Source of the DNA: Acorus gramineus
Lineage: Eukaryota; Streptophyta; Magnoliopsida; Acorales; Acoraceae
Direction: 5' to 3'
Length of the DNA: 64,000 bases
NCBI GenBank assembly: GCA_030737835.1
Contig: JAUJYN010000025.1
Span: 2,170,001-2,234,000 of the forward strand
The notes beneath the pieces are model-generated. The model was not told the DNA's origin and did no database searches. It saw nothing but the letters and a program-made list of their open reading frames with translations. Below, piece after piece: positions 58,400 through 64,000 of this stretch. Each line of letters starts with the position of its first letter. Position 1 is the first letter of the stretch. The translations under genes were made by a program, and so were the position numbers.

Positions 58400-59637
58400 T
58401 ATCACGCCCCAGGGCGGCCGTCCCCGATACGTGGCAAATATATATAATATCAGCAGTCTATACAGGAGATCAATAAAATACTCTAAACAACATCGAAAAT
58501 GACAACATAGACAATAAGGTAGCTGACATAATATATACAAATAGCGGAAGCTTAAACGACTGAGTATGTAATTCAAAGACATATTACAGACCCGATACAT
58601 AATCAACTGTCCTGTGAGAGCCAATATACACAATGACATCGACATCCAAATACAAGTATGTGCCCAAGCACGGATAACAATACATACAATAAAAAAGGGG
58701 ATGCTGATGGCCTCTCACTCGCAGAACGTGACGCTGCTCTGCTACTGCTGTGGTGCCTCGGGGAGCTCCTCCTTCAGATCCGACTCAGATATAACTGGAG
58801 GAAAAGAATATGCGAGGGGTGAGCCACACGCTCAGTTAATGGCACAAGCTACGCATCACAATTCATATTAACCTTAAATAATTTATAGTCCCTAAAACGG
58901 GAGCAACTACACATTCTAGTGGGTCGTTTCATCACCAACCCACCTCCCCCCTCACCCTCACCCTTTACTGGGGGTGACATGGGCCTCTTGGGGCATACTA
59001 GACCGCTCTCCACCCCTGGTCCACCCGGTAGCCTCTCCCACACTCCGTAGCCTCCACCTGGTATACTCCCACTATCAGTACTGTTCGACGCATTGGAGGT
59101 ACCTACGGACGGGAGCCCTCTGACGTTAGCTTTCCAACGCCGGGGAGTCCCTACATCGGATCCAACCAAAAGGAGAAGACAGCCTACTCACGCGTATACG
59201 ATCCTCTTGGATCCGTCGACAACGATTGTAACTCTACTAATGTCATGAATTCTCAAGAATTCCTCCAGGGCGCATAACTAAGATGCGGGGAAATATATAT
59301 TATAACAACAAGGTTATAATATTCTCTAAGGCATGCTTATAACAATAATGCTCTCATTTTGATTTAATTAGATTAGACTAGATGGCAACATACATAGTTC
59401 GGGGCTTTCCAATCGAGGGACATGGTGTCTAGGCATGCATAGGCCGCTATACATGATATAAGGGTGCATATCCCTAGCATACAAAGTCTAATGTGGCATG
59501 GATACATCATATTAATCATGCATTGCATAGTTTTACATTTATTACAAGTTAATACACAATTATGGTGCCCCAAGGGAGGGCAATGCACGCCTACGTGCAT
59601 CGAACGCCTCCCTACTGGGTTGGATTGTCCCACTCAC

Positions 59638-59673
59638 CGAAACCTGGGTCGTTGGGTGACCGTTCGTCAAGAT
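59638..59673 (-). other. Candidate leader micro-exon (LTR D)
   Basis: A 36-nt block on the minus strand between GTCTTGCAG and GTGAGTGGG. Confidence 0.55.
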
Positions 59674-60195
59674 CTGCAAGACATGGGCATTCAATATGGT
59701 GAGTAAACTACACAAATACATAAGAAATTTACTAGAAATACCCAATACTCGGACAAGCATGCATACGGACCCGCACGCATGCGAGCACGCGCGTACGCAC
59801 GCGAGTCCGAGTGCCCCGACACCCTCCCGAACCCTCGGGCAGCCATACGCATGGCCCCCGCACGCGCACGCACGAATGCGCACGCACGCACGCGCCCCTG
59901 GCGCCCCGCGCGCCCAGCCAGCGCGTACCCGCGCGCACTGCGTGCCCGCGCAGCACCCCGCGCGCACGCCCGCGCATCTGCGCGCGCAGACGCACGCGTG
60001 CCCGAGCCCCTTCCACCCCCTCCTCAGCCCTCCCACACCCCCTAACACCCATGCATAGCATGCATAACCATTTACACACCCTAAACAAACATCTAAGCAA
60101 GCTAAGGGAGGAGGAAGACTTACCCAAAGAGAGGAAGAACAAGGGAGGAAGCTCGGGTGCCCTTTGCGCACCAAATCGCCACCACCAAGACCACC

Positions 60196-63100
60196 TGTCA
60201 CGCCCCGGGCGTCCCCGGGACGCGGCAAGTGTATATATGATATCAGTATAAACAGGAGTTCAATAGCATACTCAAACAACAGCTAAAATGACAACACAGA
60301 TAAAAGCAGGGCTGACATGATGTATACACCAATAGCGGAAGCTAAAAACTGAATTTGTAAATCAAAAATACATTATAGACTCGATACATAATCAACTGTC
60401 CTGTGAGAGCCAATATATATACAAAGACATCCAAATATAATACAAACGCGTGCCCAAGCATGGAATATAATACATACAATCAAAAGGGATGCTGATAGCC
60501 TCTGATACTCGCGGGACGTGGCGCTACTCCGCTACTGATGAAGTCCCTCGGGGAGCTCCTCCTCTAGATCCGACTCAGATGACACTGGAGAAAAATATTA
60601 TGCGAGGGGTGAGCCACACGCTCAGTGAGCTGCACAACCCATGCAACACAGTTATATTAACCACCAGATATTATTAACCACAATCACTTCATACATGCCT
60701 CAAAGTGGCGGGAACTGCACAATCCTGTGGGTCGCTACATCACCGACCCACCACACCCTCACCCTCACCCCTCAATAGGTGACATAGGATATTGGGACTG
60801 ACTACACAAATCCAGAGGGTCGCTATCGCCAACCCACCACACCCTCACCCTCGCCCCTCAATAGGTGACAAAGGATATTGGAACTGACTACTACACAAAT
60901 CCAGTGGGTCGCTATCGCCAACCCACCACACCCTCACCCTCACCCCTCAACAGGGTGACATAGGATATTGGGACTGACTTGGTTGATGGTCGCCCTTGGT
61001 CCACCGATAATCTCTCCCCACTCCGTAGGCCGTTTGGCCATCCCCACATTCAGCACAGTCCGTCCCAAATCAGGAGTTGCCTACTGATGGGAGCCCCTGC
61101 ACAGGACAGCCTTTCCAACGCCGGGATAGTCTCTACACGGATCCAACGAAGGGAACAGAACAGCCTATCCATCGCATATGATCCACTCGGATCCGCAGAC
61201 AACACATCATAACAACTCTAATGCCATGAATTCTTCAGAATTCCTCCAGGGCGCATAACCAAGATGAGGGGAACATATATAATAATAATTGTTAACAAGA
61301 GCTATAATTATAATTATTAACAAGAGTTATAATATTATTGGGACAAGAAACCTTGGGAGGGCAGCATGAGGTCCTGATACAGGACATCCCGACAATCAAA
61401 CAAGGAACACGGAGTACCCTAGCCCGGGTCTCAATGTTGACCTCGCAAAGCCCCTCCCTATAATATTATACAAGGCATGCTAGCATTTAATTTAATAAAT
61501 CAAACTAATAGGACGCATGCATAGGCCGAGGCAGTGACAGGATGCATGGCTTTTACACATATCCTAAGGGTGCAAGTCCCTAACATACAAAGTCTAGGGT
61601 AGCATGCATACTACATTTTATCATGCTTGCATGGATTACACATTACAACAAGTTAATATAAATCCATGGTGCCCCAGGGGAGGACGGTCCACGCCCAAGT
61701 GCGTATAGTGCCTCCCTACTGGGTTGGATTGTCCCACTCACGAAAGACCGGGTCGTCACGCGACCGTCCGTCAAGATCTGCAAAATAGGGTAATCAATCC
61801 GGTGAGTAAAATACACAATTAAATCCGAAAATACATTAAAATACACAACACTCGGACAAGCGTACGTACGGCCTGTACGCACGCGAGCCCGAACACTCCG
61901 ACTCACTCCCGAACCCCCGGGCAGCCGTACGCACGGCCACCCGACCCAGGCGCACAGCCGCGCCCCAGCCCGCGCGCCCAGTCGCACGGCTGAGCCCAGC
62001 CCGCACGCCCGGACACCCCGCCGAGCCTCCCGGGTGCACCGCGCGCCCACTGCGCCCCAGCGCAGCAACCCGTGCGCACACCCTCACGCCCTGCGCCCCA
62101 ACGCCTCGTCCCGCGCGCACCCCGCTCGCATCACCCGCTCGACCAGCCCCGGGTGCACCCGCGTGCACTGCACCCCAGCGCAGCGCCCCGCTCGCGCACC
62201 CGCCCGCACTGCGCCCCAGCGCAGCGCCCGCACACCTGCCCGCTCGCACCGACTGCTCGCCCTGCGCGCACTACGCCCCCTGCACAGCACTCGCACACCA
62301 CCCGCTCGTCCACGCGCCCCTGCGCAGCGCTCCGCGCGCACGCCGCGCACTGCGCCCAGCGCGCCCGACCGCATGCCCCCACGAGCCCGTCTGCACGCGC
62401 CCAGCGCGCCTGCCCGCAGCTCGCCCGCCTGCGCCTGCCCGCAGCTCGCCCGACCGCCTGCGACTGCCTGCCTGCGCGGGCCGCTGCCCGCATGCGCCTG
62501 AACCAAGCCCACCCGCGCGCACGCCCACGCTGCCCTGCCAGCATGCCCGACAGCGCCCAGCCCTGCGCCTGCCAGCGCTGCCCTGCCTGCTTGCCAGCCA
62601 ACCCGGGACAGCCTTACCACCACTCCAACGGCCGCCAACGGCCTCCAACCGCCTCCAACCGCCACCCACAGCCACCCCCACTCAAAAACATCCTCCTAAC
62701 AAGCATCTAAACAAGAAAGGAAGGAAAGAAAGCCTTACCCAAGGAAGGAAAGGAAGGGAAGGGGAGTTCGGTTGCTCTCCGCGCACCGAAACACTTCTTC
62801 AAGGACCACCACCACCTCGATCTCTCTCAGCCCTCAAACCAGCTGAAATCAGAGGAGAAAAGAGGGTGTTAGAGGGGGTCAAACTCGTGGGAACTCGAAT
62901 CCGAGACCACCGGTGGATAGATCGGGATGAGATCTAACCTTTCTTTTCTTTGGGCTTTTGATTTTAACCCCTCTAGCTAGGTCAAAATCAAGAAAAAGAG
63001 AGTGGGAGAGAGAAAATCAAGTGGGGGAGATAAGATATTTAGCTCACTTATAGGTTAATCCCCACTTAGATTAGGTTAAGCTAGGGTTAAGAGAGGATTA

Positions 63101-63473
63101 GTGAGGCTTAAGTGAGATTTGACTTGGGTCAACCCAACCACACAAAAAAACAAAAGGGGTTGACCAAGTCATGGGCCCACTTTGACCAAGTCAACTCTCC
63201 CAATGACTTCTCGCTCAGTCAAAACCCGGATACGCCACGGAACTGCGAAATTCTGAGACGTTACCGGAATTCGATGAAACTTTCGCGAGTGGCTTGGAAT
63301 GTCACCAGGACACATAATATGCAGTTAGATTTTCAATCGGAGTCCTCAAACTCAGGACGATAGCTAACAGTCCAAGTTTTTTGCGGTTTCGATCGAAAAA
63401 CGAAAAAAAAACCGAAAAACTGCCAGAATGTCCCAACGGTTACCAGAAAGTTAAAAGTGACACATATATAACA
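60196..63473 (-). repeat. Solo LTR E (3.3 kb)
   Basis: On the minus strand it runs from TGTTATATATGTGTCAC to GGGCGTGACA. CCACC duplications flank it at 60191-60195 and 63474-63478, and there is no interior. It is inserted in LTR D. It has a TATA-like TATAAGTGAG near 63050, a long GC-rich tract (about 61855-62590), the 36-nt block (61742-61777), three CCCTCACCCT arrays (about 60757, 60841, 60930) and the GCTCACCCCTCGCAT block with CAG at 60585-60587. Confidence 0.9.
61742..61777 (-). other. Candidate leader micro-exon (solo LTR E)
   Basis: A 36-nt block on the minus strand between ATTTTGCAG and GTGAGTGGG, matching the one in B at most positions. Confidence 0.55.
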
Positions 63474-63478
63474 CCACC

Positions 63479-64000
63479 ACCACCTCAGCCACTCTCAGCC
63501 GTAACAATGGCTGAAAATAGGGGGGGGGGGAGAAGCCAGGAGAGGGAGGTCAACAAAAGGGAAAGCAAAACAAAAACCATGGAAAGATAGATCACAACCC
63601 TACCTTTCTTTTTCCCTTCTAGGGTTTTTCTTTTCTTCTTCTCCTACTAGCTCTAATGGAGGAAAATAAGAAGAGGGAGAGATGGATTTGTGTGTGAGAG
63701 AGAGAGAGATGAAGAGAAGAGGAAGAAGAGGTGGACGCCCACTAATAGGGCACACACACACACACTCACACACTTGGAACAATTTTTGTTGGTGGGCTTG
63801 ACTTTGAGTCAACCCAACCACACAAAAAAACAAAACCATTTGACCAAGTCAATGGTCAAACTTGACTTGGTCAAAGTCTTCTTTGACTTGGTCAAGTCCC
63901 CCCTTTGACATTCCCACTCGGTCAAAACCCGGATACGATTCGGAACTGCCAAATTCTGAAACGTTACCGAAATTCGATGAAATTTTCGTGAGTGGTTTGA
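63479..64000 (-). repeat. LTR D, distal part
   Basis: Continuation of LTR D after the solo LTR E. It contains a GA-rich stretch, a short CA microsatellite (about 63750-63772) and the start of the U3 block near 63925. The window ends inside it. Confidence 0.75.

Larger units (their letters stand above)
58400..64000 (-). repeat. Chromovirus LTR D, split by a solo LTR and running off the window
   Basis: The left end ATCACGCCCCAGGGCGGCC matches the U5 end of element B apart from the terminal dinucleotide. The LTR continues to 60195 and resumes at 63479. At the window edge it is within the shared U3 block (about 63925-64000), so the true end lies just beyond. It holds the 36-nt block (59638-59673), a GC tract (about 59755-60020) and the GCTCACCCCTCGCAT block with CAG at 58795-58797. 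Whether it is a solo LTR or one end of a larger element cannot be seen. Confidence 0.85.

Noticed and set aside
1-64000. A new enzymatic pathway, defence system or gene cluster
   Set aside because: Apart from one host gene and the PMD frame, all recognisable coding sequence belongs to LINE, Copia or Gypsy proteins. The unusual signals are in LTR non-coding sequence.

Overview
The window looks like nuclear DNA of a flowering plant with a large, repeat-rich genome. The evidence is GT-AG introns, plant-type LINEs, Ty1/Copia and Ty3/Gypsy elements primed by initiator-Met tRNA, LTRs of about 3 to 4 kb, and a plant mobile domain (PMD) reading frame. The species cannot be named from the sequence. 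Nearly all of the window is transposable-element DNA laid down in nested layers. Only one ordinary host gene is visible.

Layout. (1) 95-2713, minus strand: a five-exon gene for a predicted plastid membrane protein of about 217 residues. (2) 2832-7707, minus: a decayed L1-type LINE whose 3' end lies about 120 bp upstream of that gene's start codon. (3) 8195-14639: a plus-strand LINE relic split by a Ty1/Copia element (8541-14300, minus), which itself carries a hAT-like non-autonomous DNA transposon (10517-10931). (4) 14733-39880: a gutted Ty3/Gypsy element 'A' with 5-bp target duplication TTAAA. Its interior holds a solo LTR of the same family (19744-23446, TSD TTAAT). Its 3' LTR is split by a young, whole-looking Tekay/Del-like chromovirus 'B' (25777-36755, minus, TSD TCTTC) with one 1602-codon gag-pol frame. 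(5) 40261-42506, minus: a 5'-truncated LINE with an A tail. (6) About 42600-58399: a degenerate Tat/Ogre-like Gypsy relic (gag, integrase end) followed by an antisense, interrupted PMD/coiled-coil reading frame. That frame is split by a shortened chromovirus 'C' (49690-54710, TSD CGCAT). (7) 58400 to the window end: a chromovirus LTR 'D' (minus) holding a solo LTR 'E' (60196-63473, TSD CCACC).

The most interesting signal lies in the long chromovirus LTRs. Families A, B, C, D and E differ in length and partly in their 5' halves, yet all carry the same ordered, correctly oriented splice-like signals. The clearest is a 36-37 nt block bounded by TTGCAG or TTTGCAG and GTGAGTGG. About 0.9-2 kb further on comes a shared GCTCACCCCTCGCAT block leading into a pyrimidine tract and CAG. 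This suggests a conserved multi-exon untranslated leader encoded inside the LTR. The same LTRs carry GC-rich alternating purine-pyrimidine tracts and GGGTGA arrays able to form G-quadruplexes. Family A adds two neighbouring hairpins with matching arms.
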